From Pseudomonas tremae (GTDB lineage: Bacteria; Pseudomonadota; Gammaproteobacteria; Pseudomonadales; Pseudomonadaceae), in assembly GCF_001401155.1 (NCBI RefSeq), contig NZ_LJRO01000031.1:62001-126000 (forward strand): DNA of 64,000 nucleotides, in the 5' to 3' direction. Position numbers and translations under genes: made by a program. Positions 41,729 through 50,203 of this stretch are shown piece after piece. The first letter of the stretch is position 1; every line of letters starts with the position of its first letter. A model generated the notes under the pieces. That model saw only the letters and a program-made list of their open reading frames with translations, did no database searches and was not told the origin of the DNA.

Positions 41729-41749
41729 TTCGTACGATTGTTGTACGAA
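41729..41749. repeat. 7-bp inverted repeat upstream of the dksA paralogue
   Basis: TTCGTAC-GATTGTT-GTACGAA lies 146 bp before the start codon. Flanking GGGG and CCC extend the pairing with a small bulge. It could be an operator or a leader hairpin. Confidence 0.5.
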
Positions 41750-41895
41750 AACCCTTCAATTGTGTTGCCGAGCCCGCTAGCCGGCCTTAGACTGCCGCCC
41801 CTCGTAAATTGAGTGCCAGGTGGCGCTTGGAGATTATTGGCTTGCACGGCAACGTCGAGCTGCTCCTCAATGCACGTTTTTTTATAGAGAAATAA

Positions 41896-42300
41896 ATGAC
41901 AAAGGAAAAGTTGCTGGCCATGCCGGCCGATGACTACATGAACGCCGAGCAGCACGCTTTCTTCGTCGAGCTGTTGCAGGGCATGAAGGTCGAGATCCAC
42001 GAGCGAATCGAGCAGAGCCGTATTGCCATCGAGAGCCTGGACACGCCTGCGGATCCGGCTGACGCTGCTTCTGTCGAAGAAGAGCGCCACTGGCTGGTCA
42101 ATGTAATTGACCGCGATCAGCGCATGCTGCCTCAGCTGGAAATGGCCCTCTCGCGCATTGCCGATGACACATTCGGCTGGTGCGATGACAGCGGCGAGCC
42201 TATTGGCCTCAAGCGTCTGCTGATCAGCCCGACCACCAAGTACTGCATCGAGGCGCAAGAGCGCCACGAGCAGATCGACAAGCACCAGCGCCAGGCCTGA
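41896..42300 (+). CDS. Cysteine-poor DksA paralogue (DksA2-like)
   Basis: The 134-residue protein has the TraR/DksA layout: an N-terminal part (LLAMPADDYMNAEQHAFF), a long coiled coil with acidic tip residues (DPADAASVEEER), and the C-terminal globular domain. The zinc-finger region keeps only two of the four cysteines (WCDDSGEPIG and KYCIEAQ). P. aeruginosa DksA2 has the same change and works without zinc. The protein should bind RNA polymerase in the secondary channel and act with ppGpp when zinc is scarce (by analogy). A terminator follows. Confidence 0.85.
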   Translation: MTKEKLLAMPADDYMNAEQHAFFVELLQGMKVEIHERIEQSRIAIESLDTPADPADAASVEEERHWLVNVIDRDQRMLPQLEMALSRIADDTFGWCDDSGEPIGLKRLLISPTTKYCIEAQERHEQIDKHQRQA

Positions 42301-42329
42301 TACGCAGGCAACCGCAGCTGAGTGAAAAC

Positions 42330-42360
42330 ACCGGGAGGCAAGAAATTGCCTCCCGGTTTT
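42330..42360 (+). terminator. Rho-independent terminator after the dksA paralogue
   Basis: ACCGGGAGGCA (42330-42340), loop AGAAAT and TGCCTCCCGGT (42347-42357) lead into TTTTGTTG. The stem is 11 bp. Confidence 0.92.
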
Positions 42361-42482
42361 GTTGTGCCCGGAATTTGTCGAAAGCCTCACGCTGTTCGCT
42401 ACGACCAACAGCGCATGGCACTTAGCCGTTATCTAGCGTTTAATGGATCCCATAACGATAAATAGCGATGGGGTGACGAAGT

Positions 42483-44090
42483 ATGGCCGAGAACCTTTCA
42501 ATGGCAGCCGGACTGCCGCTGTCCGACGCACCTGATGCACAGTCGGGGGTGTGGGTGCCGGCGGCGCAGACCGTTGCAATGTGTCTGCTACTGACCGCCA
42601 TGAGCGCTACTGGTCTGTCTCTCTATATTGTGGTTCCGATAACGCTGCTGGTGGTCTGGCTGCCCCGCCTGATGCGCGGGCGGAGGCCGGTTTTGCAAGC
42701 CGAAGCAGGGGCCAGCGATATTGTGTCTCTGGCTCGCGACCTGTCTCGCACCACCAGTCACAACGCGCTGTCGGCTGCTCAGGTAGCGTTTTCCGTCGGC
42801 CAACTGGCAGGCAAGGTGCAGTCGCAGTTGAGTGCTGCCGAGCAGATCGTCAGCAGCGCCGATCAGATGATCGCGACCGAACAGCAGACTGCGCAGTTGA
42901 GCCAGCAAGCCCTGGTGGCTGCCAGCGAGGCGCGTCAGCGCAGTGAGTCGGGCAGCAGCGTTCTGAACGAGTCCATCGAGCGCATGCACCAGTTGAGCAC
43001 CCGTGCCATTAACAGCCGCCAGTTGATCGAGGCCCTCAGCCAGCGCAGTGAAGAGATCCAGAGGGTGACGCTGGTCATTCAGTCGATTGCCAGCCAGACC
43101 AACCTGCTGGCGCTCAATGCCGCTATCGAAGCCGCTCGGGCTGGCGAGTACGGGCGCGGCTTTGCGGTGGTGGCTGATGAGGTTCGCGGGCTTGCGGGGC
43201 GCACGGCCAGCGCTACGGGGGAAGTCGGTCAGATGGTGGCCGATATCCAGCAGCGTACTGCGCAGGTGGTCGAGCAGATTCGTGAATTGTCGTCCGGGCT
43301 GGATGCCGGGGTCGGGCAGGTCGAGCTGGCTGGTCAGCATCTGGGCAACATTGCACGTCTGGCCGTCGAAGTGGAGAGTCAGGTCAGCGAAATCGCTCAG
43401 GGTGCCCGAAGCAATCAGGATCAATTGGCGAGCCTGTTCGACGCCGTCGAAAACATGCGCAGCGATCTGGCGGTCAGTGATGAGCAGACTCGGCAACTGG
43501 CGAAGTCCGCGGTGCAGATGGAAGGCCAGGCAGAGACTATCAGTCAGCGGCTGGCCCAGGTCGGCCTGGATGACTATCACCAGCGTGTCTACGATCTGGC
43601 GCGCGAAGGTGCACGGCTCATCGGCGAAAAGTTCGAAGCTGATATCGACCAGGGACGGGTCAGTCTGGATGACTTGTTCGATCGCACCTACAAGCCGGTT
43701 CCCGATACCTCGCCCACCCGCTTCACGACGCGGTTTGATCGCTACACCGATCAGACATTGCCGGGGCTGCAGGAACCTTTGCTGCCCCGCCATGAAGGCC
43801 TGGTGTTTGCCATCGCCTGCACGCAACAGGGCTATGTGCCGACTCACAACAACGCCTTCAGCCTGCCGTTGACTGGCGACCGGGCGGTGGACAACGCGCG
43901 CAATCGCAGCAAGCGCAAGTTTGATGATCGAACCGGCATTCGTTGCGGCAGCCATCAGCAGCCCGTATTGCTGCAGACCTACACCCGAGACACCGGCGAA
44001 CTGATGCATGATCTTTCGGTGCCAATCATGGTCAAGGGGCGGCATTGGGGTGGCCTGCGTCTGGGCTACAAACCGCAAGGGCGTTCATGA
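42483..44090 (+). CDS. Methyl-accepting chemotaxis protein with C-terminal sensor region
   Basis: The 535-residue protein begins with two close hydrophobic segments (about residues 23-60) with no room for a periplasmic domain, so it is probably a membrane hairpin anchor. A coiled coil and the MCP signalling tip follow (residues 191-240, [20 protein letters not shown]). The part after residue 365 is a separate globular region with [46 protein letters not shown] and [11 protein letters not shown]. It looks like a cytoplasmic Cache-type sensor seen in other Pseudomonas receptors. The signal is probably intracellular. No CheR-docking pentapeptide is seen at the C-terminus. Confidence 0.88.
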   Translation: MAENLSMAAGLPLSDAPDAQSGVWVPAAQTVAMCLLLTAMSATGLSLYIVVPITLLVVWLPRLMRGRRPVLQAEAGASDIVSLARDLSRTTSHNALSAAQVAFSVGQLAGKVQSQLSAAEQIVSSADQMIATEQQTAQLSQQALVAASEARQRSESGSSVLNESIERMHQLSTRAINSRQLIEALSQRSEEIQRVTLVIQSIASQTNLLALNAAIEAARAGEYGRGFAVVADEVRGLAGRTASATGEVGQMVADIQQRTAQVVEQIRELSSGLDAGVGQVELAGQHLGNIARLAVEVESQVSEIAQGARSNQDQLASLFDAVENMRSDLAVSDEQTRQLAKSAVQMEGQAETISQRLAQVGLDDYHQRVYDLAREGARLIGEKFEADIDQGRVSLDDLFDRTYKPVPDTSPTRFTTRFDRYTDQTLPGLQEPLLPRHEGLVFAIACTQQGYVPTHNNAFSLPLTGDRAVDNARNRSKRKFDDRTGIRCGSHQQPVLLQTYTRDTGELMHDLSVPIMVKGRHWGGLRLGYKPQGRS

Positions 44091-44355
44091 CTGTAAGGAC
44101 GTATATATGACGCGTTTCGGCCGGTTGATCAAGATGTTTATCAAAGCGTGTACAACTATAAGATACTGAACGCCAACTGTCGGTACTTATTGATCGTTTG
44201 CTGGTTTATAGCGACTGGGCGTGTAGGGGGTTTCTGAAAAGATCGTGTATGACTTGACTGTTCGGTGCCGTTGAGCAAGCTGTTTAAATCAACTTTATTT
44301 AAAGCTGGTTTAAATGCAGCCTTTTTGATGGGCTGCCTCTACGGACGGAAAAGTT

Positions 44356-45840
44356 ATGAACCATGAATGGAATGTTCAACCCGCAACGCCAACGCCCTAC
44401 GCAGTTTCCCGCCGGCTGACCGCCCGCATAGGGGTTTTCTTTGATGGCACGGGAAACAATCGCGTCAACAGTCAGATCGGGGCTGATTGCCAGGCGTTGA
44501 TTGAAGTCAATAATGGGCAGCACATAAAAGAGTGTGCAGGGCGTCATGTTCATCCTGGCAGTAGTTACAGTAACGAGTTGAGCAATATAGCCAGGCTGGT
44601 CGGTTTATATCGACAACAAACGCTGGCCGACAATGACGGCACGGGTCTGATGGTGTACTGCCCGATCTATATCAGCGGTGCTGGCACGACCTCTGGCGGG
44701 CGCGATTCGGTATGGCCCGGACAGAGTTTTGGCCGAGGGACGACCGGCGTTATATCCAAAGTCGAAAACGCATTCAGGAAACTGGAATCGGCGTTAAAGA
44801 AACTCCCTCGGGACAATCCGGATTGCGTGTTGGAAACGCTCGAACTGGATGTGTTCGGCTTCAGTCGCGGCGCAGCTTCTGCCAGGCATTTTGCCAATGA
44901 AATCCTGAAGCAGGGCGCGGGTATGCTCGCCCCGATACTTGAAAGCCGCAAAGTACGTCTTGGAGAGGGGTTCGCGTGGAAGAACGACAGCGTGCGGCTC
45001 AAGGTGATCGGCCTGTTCGACACGGTCGCAGCAATCGGCAGCTTCAAGGACTTGGGTAATACCAGAGATGCGAGTAACCGGCGGGTGAACCTGTACCTGC
45101 CGCCCGGATGCGCCCAGCAGGTGTTGCATCTGGTGGCGCGTGACGAGTCCCGGCGCAATTTTGCGCTCAACAGTGTGCAGCCGGCATGGCCCAGGGAGAT
45201 TATTCTGCCTGGCGCGCATTCCGACATTGGCGGTGGTTACCCACCGCAGATGGAAGAAAGCGTGATGCTGACCCGGCCTCGCATCAGCACCGTAAGCCGC
45301 TGCAGTCCGCCTGAAACAGCGGCGAGCTGGCTGGAGGCGCAACTCGAGTTGGACAACCTGGACCCTGAGCGGTGGATCGATCCGTCTGACACTCAGGCAT
45401 CACTGCAGGTCCAGGCACGCGAAAGCGGAGGGTGTCCGCGTGCGCATTCGATGAAAGGCATGAGGGCGATTACCGCAGCCGTCTGCATGAACCGCCAGGT
45501 GTTCGGGCATCTGGCGCGCGTGTCGCTGAGGATCATGCACATTCTGGCGTGTGACGAAGGCGTGCCGTTCGATGCAATACCGCCAGGCCCTGAATTCCAG
45601 ATTCCTCCCGAGCTTGAAGGCATTGCCCTCAAGCTGATCGATTATGCAAGAGGTGGCCCTTATAGGCTGAGCACGCAGGAAGAACAGATATTGCGCTGGC
45701 GCTACATACATCAGTCAGCACACTGGAGCGCGGTGGTGGGCAGACTGGGCACCTTCGGCGACGCTGTCTTCGTTCACGCTCCGCAACCGGGTGGTCGCAT
45801 ACTGCATCCCAACGTTGGTCAGCCCGGTTATCCGCAGTAA
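44356..45840 (+). CDS. DUF2235 (Tle1-like) alpha/beta hydrolase, putative type VI lipase effector
   Basis: The 494-residue protein has the DUF2235 hallmarks: FFDGTGNN (residues 28-35), the nucleophile elbow GFSRGAA (S170) and GAHSDIGGGY (H288, D290). FDTVAAIGS lies near 221. The set matches phospholipase effectors of the Tle1 family delivered by type VI secretion. There is no signal peptide. No vgrG, PAAR or immunity gene is adjacent; the neighbours are a chemoreceptor and a DUF2789 gene. The 265-bp leader is AT-rich with three TTTAAA repeats, unlike its surroundings. It may be an orphan effector or a housekeeping hydrolase. Confidence 0.8.
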   Translation: MNHEWNVQPATPTPYAVSRRLTARIGVFFDGTGNNRVNSQIGADCQALIEVNNGQHIKECAGRHVHPGSSYSNELSNIARLVGLYRQQTLADNDGTGLMVYCPIYISGAGTTSGGRDSVWPGQSFGRGTTGVISKVENAFRKLESALKKLPRDNPDCVLETLELDVFGFSRGAASARHFANEILKQGAGMLAPILESRKVRLGEGFAWKNDSVRLKVIGLFDTVAAIGSFKDLGNTRDASNRRVNLYLPPGCAQQVLHLVARDESRRNFALNSVQPAWPREIILPGAHSDIGGGYPPQMEESVMLTRPRISTVSRCSPPETAASWLEAQLELDNLDPERWIDPSDTQASLQVQARESGGCPRAHSMKGMRAITAAVCMNRQVFGHLARVSLRIMHILACDEGVPFDAIPPGPEFQIPPELEGIALKLIDYARGGPYRLSTQEEQILRWRYIHQSAHWSAVVGRLGTFGDAVFVHAPQPGGRILHPNVGQPGYPQ

Positions 45841-45848
45841 TGCCCGAC

Positions 45849-45874
45849 GCCCGAGTGGCTTACTCGGGCTTTTT
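45849..45874 (+). terminator. Terminator after the Tle1-like gene, inside the 3' end of the DUF2789 gene
   Basis: GCCCGAGT (45849-45856), loop GGCTT and ACTCGGGC (45862-45869) are followed by TTTTT. The right arm also encodes the last residues of the convergent DUF2789 protein, so one sequence serves both uses. Confidence 0.9.
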
Positions 45875-46099
45875 GTGCAACCGCACATTGAGTTCGTCCA
45901 CCACGATTGCCCATTCGGCGTCCTCATGCAGCTGTTCTTTGAGAAAGTCAGCCTGGCGCGGTGTCCAGAAATCCGCATCGATCAGCTTCACGTCGTCAGG
46001 CAGCTGGTGGCTGATGATGAACGTTTCGATGCTCTCATCGTCCGAATCCAGCGCCAGCTGAGCAAACAGGTCGTTGATGGTCGTTGTAGTCTGTTCCAT
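45860..46099 (-). CDS. DUF2789 family protein
   Basis: The 79-residue acidic protein reads NDLFAQLALDSDDESIETFI, then ADFWTPRQADFLKEQL, which is the DUF2789 pattern. GAGGAG lies five bases before the ATG, and a perfect 7-bp hairpin (46111-46129) abuts this ribosome site. The family is common in gammaproteobacteria; the function is unknown. Confidence 0.88.
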   Translation of the reverse strand: MEQTTTTINDLFAQLALDSDDESIETFIISHQLPDDVKLIDADFWTPRQADFLKEQLHEDAEWAIVVDELNVRLHKKPE

Positions 46100-46544
46100 G
46101 TCATCTCCTCAACGAGGGATATCCTCGTTTTCATCAGTTCTTTATGGGAGTGACCGAGGGACACAAGAGTTCGATGCATTTGGACCGGTAGAAAAGATGG
46201 CCTTTTGTACCATGACGACAAGTGATATGTTTCAAGCATCGCTCGATGCGCACTGATCGTCAGGGCCGAAGCCCGTCCGGCGTCTGATTCGTGTTCTGGC
46301 TGCCGGTTTACCGGCAGCGACGCCTCTGTGACACTGCAGTGTACAAAAGGTATATATCCCGTGGCCGCCCTGTACCGGTAGAATCCGCCACCCGCCTGCA
46401 CACGATTTGCGGCAGCGCTGCCCAGCGCTCTTGCGTGCAGCGTGCCGGAAGCTTTCCGGTCGCTCCGCGCGGTCTATGGGTTAATCACTTTCTTGACTGC
46501 TCTGATATCGGGCAGTCTCGTTTTCATGTTTGAGGGTTTGTACT
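46100..46544. other. Palindrome-rich intergenic region
   Basis: No protein gene is supported in these 445 bases. Elements are: hairpin AACGAGG/CCTCGTT at 46111-46129; GCTGCCGG-TTTA-CCGGCAGC at 46299-46318, extended by GGCGTC (46279-46284) with GACGCC (46319-46324); palindrome ACACTGCAGTGT at 46331-46342; GGCAGCGCTGCC at 46411-46422; CCGGAA-GCT-TTCCGG at 46445-46459; and GACTGC/GCAGTC at 46495-46517. The density suggests a structured RNA or a multi-operator promoter. Confidence 0.5.
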
Positions 46545-47012
46545 TTGGCTGTAAGTAATCTGGATACCCATGCTTTATTCGTGCTCGGCGACCTCCGCGC
46601 ACAGTTGGTCAAGCAGTTTCAATCCCGTTTTGTCTACATCACCGAACAATCAGCCGAAGGCATTTATATCGCTGAAATCGACACCGAAAGCGCATTGGTG
46701 GTCGACGACAAGCCGCGTCTTGAACTCAAGGTCGGCGATCACTTCCGGGCGTCTGTTCTGCCCAGCCGTGAAGGCGGCAAGCTTGAATTGAAATTTCGCG
46801 ACATCAAGATGACCGTGTATGGACTGGGCGAATATGCGTTCGTCGACGTCCCTGAAGGCCACGGCATCGTCTTCAAGGAAGGTCAGGCCGTGTTCATGGT
46901 CTTTGCTGCGAAAGAGCAGTTGCAGACCGGCATGAGCAAGCTTCTGAAGGGCGCCGTCGGCAAGGCCGCCAAATGGCGCAAGGGCGAACTGAGTTTCAAG
47001 GCCAGCGAGTAA
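46545..47012 (+). CDS. Conserved hypothetical protein
   Basis: The 155-residue protein probably starts with TTG at 46545, giving MAVSNLDTHALFVLGDLRAQ; GAGG (46532-46535) lies 10 bases upstream. A longer frame opens with TTG at 46530 but overlaps this ribosome site. The product seems rich in beta strands (RFVYITEQSAEGIYIAEID, LKFRDIKMTVYGLGEYAFVD) and ends in a basic helix (KLLKGAVGKAAKWRKGELSF). No signal peptide or known motif is seen, and I do not recognise its function. It converges with mnhG. Confidence 0.65.
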   Translation: MAVSNLDTHALFVLGDLRAQLVKQFQSRFVYITEQSAEGIYIAEIDTESALVVDDKPRLELKVGDHFRASVLPSREGGKLELKFRDIKMTVYGLGEYAFVDVPEGHGIVFKEGQAVFMVFAAKEQLQTGMSKLLKGAVGKAAKWRKGELSFKASE

Positions 47013-47031
47013 CACTGGCCTGGCATTTGGG

Positions 47032-47412
47032 TCAGCCTCCGCTCGACTCTCCGTCGGCGAGGCCGCTGCTGACCTCCGCAGGAACATCGTCACCGGCCAT
47101 GCGCTTGCGAAACAATGCCGTGCGCGCCAGCAGCAGGGTGGTTACGGGCACGGTGATCGCCAGCAGCACCGGAATCAGCCATGCGTGAATCACTGGCTCT
47201 GATTTCAGCGCAGAGAAGTAAATGATAGAGGCCAGCGCCACGCACCAGGCGCCCAGTGTCGAAGCCAGGGCCGGTGGATGCATACGCTGGAAAAAGTCTT
47301 TCAGGCGCAGCAGCCCGAGCGCCCCGGTCAAGGCAAACAGGCTGCTGGCGATCAGCAGCCCGGCGGTGAGTATTTCAGCCCAGAAGGGCACAGTGTTCGG
47401 CAGTCCGGTCAT
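47032..47412 (-). CDS. mnhG: Mrp-type Na+/H+ antiporter subunit G
   Basis: The 126-residue protein has three hydrophobic helices and the MnhG/PhaG motif LGLLRLKDFFQRMHPPALASTLG. It is the last gene of the antiporter operon and overlaps mnhF by 4 bp. The multi-subunit complex exchanges cytoplasmic Na+ (or K+) for protons. The soluble tail after residue 105 is short and acidic. Confidence 0.93.
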   Translation of the reverse strand: MTGLPNTVPFWAEILTAGLLIASSLFALTGALGLLRLKDFFQRMHPPALASTLGAWCVALASIIYFSALKSEPVIHAWLIPVLLAITVPVTTLLLARTALFRKRMAGDDVPAEVSSGLADGESSGG

Positions 47413-47687
47413 TCGATCACCTCTCCGCGCAGCAGGAATTTTGCCAGTGCAAACGAGCCGACGAAGCCGAACAGTGCAATCAGCATTGCCGCTTCGAAAT
47501 ACGTGTCACTGGCATAACGGATACCCAGTACCAGCATCATCAGCATGGCGATGATGTACAGGTAGTCCAGCGCCAGTACCCGATCCTGAGCTGACGGCCC
47601 CTTGATCAGGCGCAGGAGGGTGATCACCATTGCCAGGGCAAAGATCAGCAGGCTGATCAGAATCGCGTTGTCGAGCAATGCACTCAT
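47409..47687 (-). CDS. mnhF: Mrp-type Na+/H+ antiporter subunit F
   Basis: The 92-residue protein has three hydrophobic helices. The family blocks are LIKGPSAQDRVLALDYLYI and ALFGFVGSFALAKFLLRGEVIE. Its start overlaps the stop of mnhE by 4 bp, and its stop overlaps the start of mnhG, so translation is coupled. Confidence 0.93.
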   Translation of the reverse strand: MSALLDNAILISLLIFALAMVITLLRLIKGPSAQDRVLALDYLYIIAMLMMLVLGIRYASDTYFEAAMLIALFGFVGSFALAKFLLRGEVIE

Positions 47688-48172
47688 TGGAAAATCTCCA
47701 TCAACGGTCGCTCATAGGTGGTCTTGAAGTGCTCGATGAACTGCGCTTCGTCCTCCAGATCGAAGACGTGCATCAGCAGTACGCTGCGATCCAGCGCCAG
47801 CTCTGACCAGACCGTGCCGGGCACGACCGTTGTAACCATCGCCAGCGCGGCGAGGCCGTGGGCGTCGTGCAGTTCCAGCGGGATGAGTACAAATGCCGAA
47901 CGTGGCGGGCGGCCTTCGAGTCGCCACACGCTGAGGCCGACCTGAAAGTTGGAAATGACCACGTCCCTTCCTACCCGCCATAGAAACTTCAGGATGGTGC
48001 CTGGTTTGCGGATGCGCACCGGCAAGGGCCGCAATGGCGCCATTAGGATCGGTGCAAGGAAACCCAGTACTGCGCCCAGCAAGATATGGCCAGGGCTGAT
48101 CGACAGGTTCAGCACCAGCCACAGTACCCAGAGTGCCAGCGAGAGAATCGGGGCTGGAAGCAGACGCTTCAT
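47684..48172 (-). CDS. mnhE: Mrp-type Na+/H+ antiporter subunit E
   Basis: The 162-residue protein has two N-terminal hydrophobic segments. A soluble domain follows with GRDVVISNFQVGLSVWR and TVVPGTVWSEL, the usual MnhE signature. The start overlaps the mnhD stop by 4 bp. As mnhD is frameshifted, coupled translation of this subunit may be impaired. Confidence 0.92.
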   Translation of the reverse strand: MKRLLPAPILSLALWVLWLVLNLSISPGHILLGAVLGFLAPILMAPLRPLPVRIRKPGTILKFLWRVGRDVVISNFQVGLSVWRLEGRPPRSAFVLIPLELHDAHGLAALAMVTTVVPGTVWSELALDRSVLLMHVFDLEDEAQFIEHFKTTYERPLMEIFQ

Positions 48173-49862
48173 GGTTGCGCCTCCGAACTCACTTCCCGGC
48201 TGGTCGGGCCGGGTATCGGCCGTGTGGCGAGTACCGATTGCACGTACTGTTTGGGCTCATGCAGCGCAGCAGCGGTATCCTGGGTATAGCGCAGCAATGG
48301 CTCAGCCTTGAAGGTCAGCGCGATGCACAAGCCCAGCAGAATGATGATCGGCAGGCATTCATTGCGTCTCAGCAGTGGCGAAGGGCGCTCGTGAGGCGTC
48401 CAGAAACGCTGGGTGCCCAGTCGGGAAAATGCAATCAGTGACGCCAGTCCGGAAAAGATCAGCAGGCCGATGAGCATCCAGGATTTGGTCGACAGCGCTT
48501 CATCCTGCGCGACATCCAGCCCCAGCGGATTCATGAGGGCACTCAGCAGGGTGAGCTTGCCGATGAACCCTGACAAGGGCGGCATGCCGATGATCAGCAG
48601 GGCGCAAGCGATGAAGCTCAGGCCCAGGAACGCCATTGTCATGGGGATCACCTGACCTACCACGGCTTTCTGCTCGTCATCCAGGTTGGTGCCGGGCGGT
48701 GGATGCAGTGATTCGAGAGTGCGTGGCAGTTGATCCAGGTCATCTTCCAGCGGGATCTCGTTGGCCGAACGAGAACGTTCGATCAGTTCGCCCAGCAAAA
48801 ACATCGCGCTCAGCGCCAGGGTCGAGCTGACCAGATAGAACAGTGCGCCCGATGTCAGGCTTGGCTGCGCAAAACCGATGGCCGACAAAAGTATGCCTGC
48901 CGATACCAGAATGCTCAGGCTGGCGAGCCGCTCCAGGCGCTGGGCTGCAATGATCGCGATGGCTGCGGTGAAAATCGTCGCCATGCCGCCGTATATCAGC
49001 CACTCGCCACCAAAGAATGCAGATGCGCCCGCCTGGCCTGAAAACAGCAGCGTCCATAGTCGCAGCAGGGTGTAGATGCCTACTTTTGTCATGATCGCAA
49101 ACATCGCCGCTACCGGCGCGCTGGCGGCAGAGTAGGCCGGGACCAGCCAGAAGTTCAGTGGCCACATGCCCGCCTTGGCGAGAAAGGCCGTGGCCAGAAT
49201 GGCGGCGCCTGCGTGCAGCAGTCCCAGATCGGCTTCCGATACCTGCGGAATCTTGATCGCAAGGTCGGCGAAGTTGAGCGTACCGGTTACCCCGTAGATC
49301 AGCGCGGCACCGATCAGGAATAGCGACGAGGCCAGCAGGTTGATCGAAATGTAGTGCAGGCCGGTGGACACTCTCGCCCGACCGGAGCCGTGCAGCATCA
49401 GGCCATAGGAGGCTGCGAGCAGCACCTCGAAAAACACGAACAGATTGAACAGGTCGGCCGTCAGGAATGCGCCGTACAGGCCCATTAGCTGAATCTGGAA
49501 CAGTGCATGAAAGCTGGCACCGGCCCGGTCCCAGCGTGCCAGCGTGCCAGCGCGAACAGCAGGGCGCAGACGCCGACGATGCCGGTCAGTACCAGCATCA
49601 AGGCCGACAGGTGATCGACTACCAGCACTATGCCGAAGGGAACGCCCCAGTTGCCCGGCAGGTAGACGCCGATGGAACCGCTGCTGCCGGTCTGTTGCAC
49701 CCAGAAAAACAGCACCACCGAGATGCCCAGCCCGAGCATGCTGGAAAACAGATTGATGCGTCCCTTGAGCGGCCGATGCTTTTCGCCCAGCCAGAGCATC
49801 AATCCGGCCGTCAGCAGCGGCAGCAGAATCGGCGCGATGATCAGTTGATTGATCCAGCTCAT
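48169..49862 (-). pseudogene. mnhD: Mrp-type Na+/H+ antiporter subunit D, frameshifted by an 8-bp tandem duplication
   Basis: The N-terminal part (from 49862, MSWINQLIIAPILLPLL) and the C-terminal part (ending at 48169) are in different frames. They meet at 49533-49548, where the 8-mer AGCGTGCC occurs twice in tandem. Removing one copy joins FALARW to DRAGASFHALFQIQ and gives one frame of 562 codons (561 residues), a normal MnhD length with about 14 membrane helices. As it stands, translation stops at 49485 after 125 residues. Each half is otherwise intact, so the change is recent, reversible, or an assembly error. MnhD is a proton-pumping NuoM-like subunit needed for activity. Confidence 0.88.
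49533..49548. repeat. 8-bp tandem duplication inside mnhD
   Basis: AGCGTGCC at 49533-49540 is repeated at 49541-49548 and followed by AGCGCG, a partial third copy. Eight is not a multiple of three, so copy number sets the reading frame. Confidence 0.95.
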
Positions 49863-50203
49863 GCCTTGGGCTCCCGGCCATCTACATGGTCGGTGCCGGT
49901 CAGGCCCCTGGAGGCCAGCAATACCACCAGAAACAAAGCCGTCATGGCGAAACTGATCACGATGGCCGTCAATACCAGCGCTTGCGGCAGCGGGTCAGTG
50001 TAATTGAGCAGGTCCTGCGGAATGCCGTCCTTGATGATCGGCTCTCTGCCAATGAACAGGCTGCCCATGCTGAAGATGAACAGATTGACGCCGTAGGACA
50101 GCAGACACAGCCCCATGACCACCTGAAAGGTCCGCGGGCGCAGAATCAGCCAGACACCCGAGGCGGCCAGCACGCCGATGGCGGTTGCAATGACTTCTTC
50201 CAT
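49859..50203 (-). CDS. mnhC: Mrp-type Na+/H+ antiporter subunit C
   Basis: The 114-residue protein is NuoK-like with three hydrophobic helices. Family motifs are VMGLCLLSYGVNLFIFSMG and DPLPQALVLTAIVISFAMTA. Its ATG shares its A with the mnhA stop codon (TGATG), and its stop overlaps the mnhD start by 4 bp. Confidence 0.93.
   Translation of the reverse strand: MEEVIATAIGVLAASGVWLILRPRTFQVVMGLCLLSYGVNLFIFSMGSLFIGREPIIKDGIPQDLLNYTDPLPQALVLTAIVISFAMTALFLVVLLASRGLTGTDHVDGREPKA

Larger units (their letters stand above)
41592..41895. other. Intergenic region upstream of the dksA paralogue
   Basis: These 304 bases hold the importer terminator (41609-41633) and a hairpin at 41729-41749. A promoter for the next gene must lie here, but I see no convincing -35/-10 pair and no Zur-like box. 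Confidence 0.5.

Noticed and set aside
44107..44169. A 20-codon frame after the chemoreceptor gene with AAGGA seven bases upstream
   Set aside because: Too short to judge; it may be chance in AT-rich sequence.
46291..46533. An 80-codon plus-strand frame in the palindrome-rich region
   Set aside because: It is made largely of inverted-repeat sequence and lacks a ribosome site.
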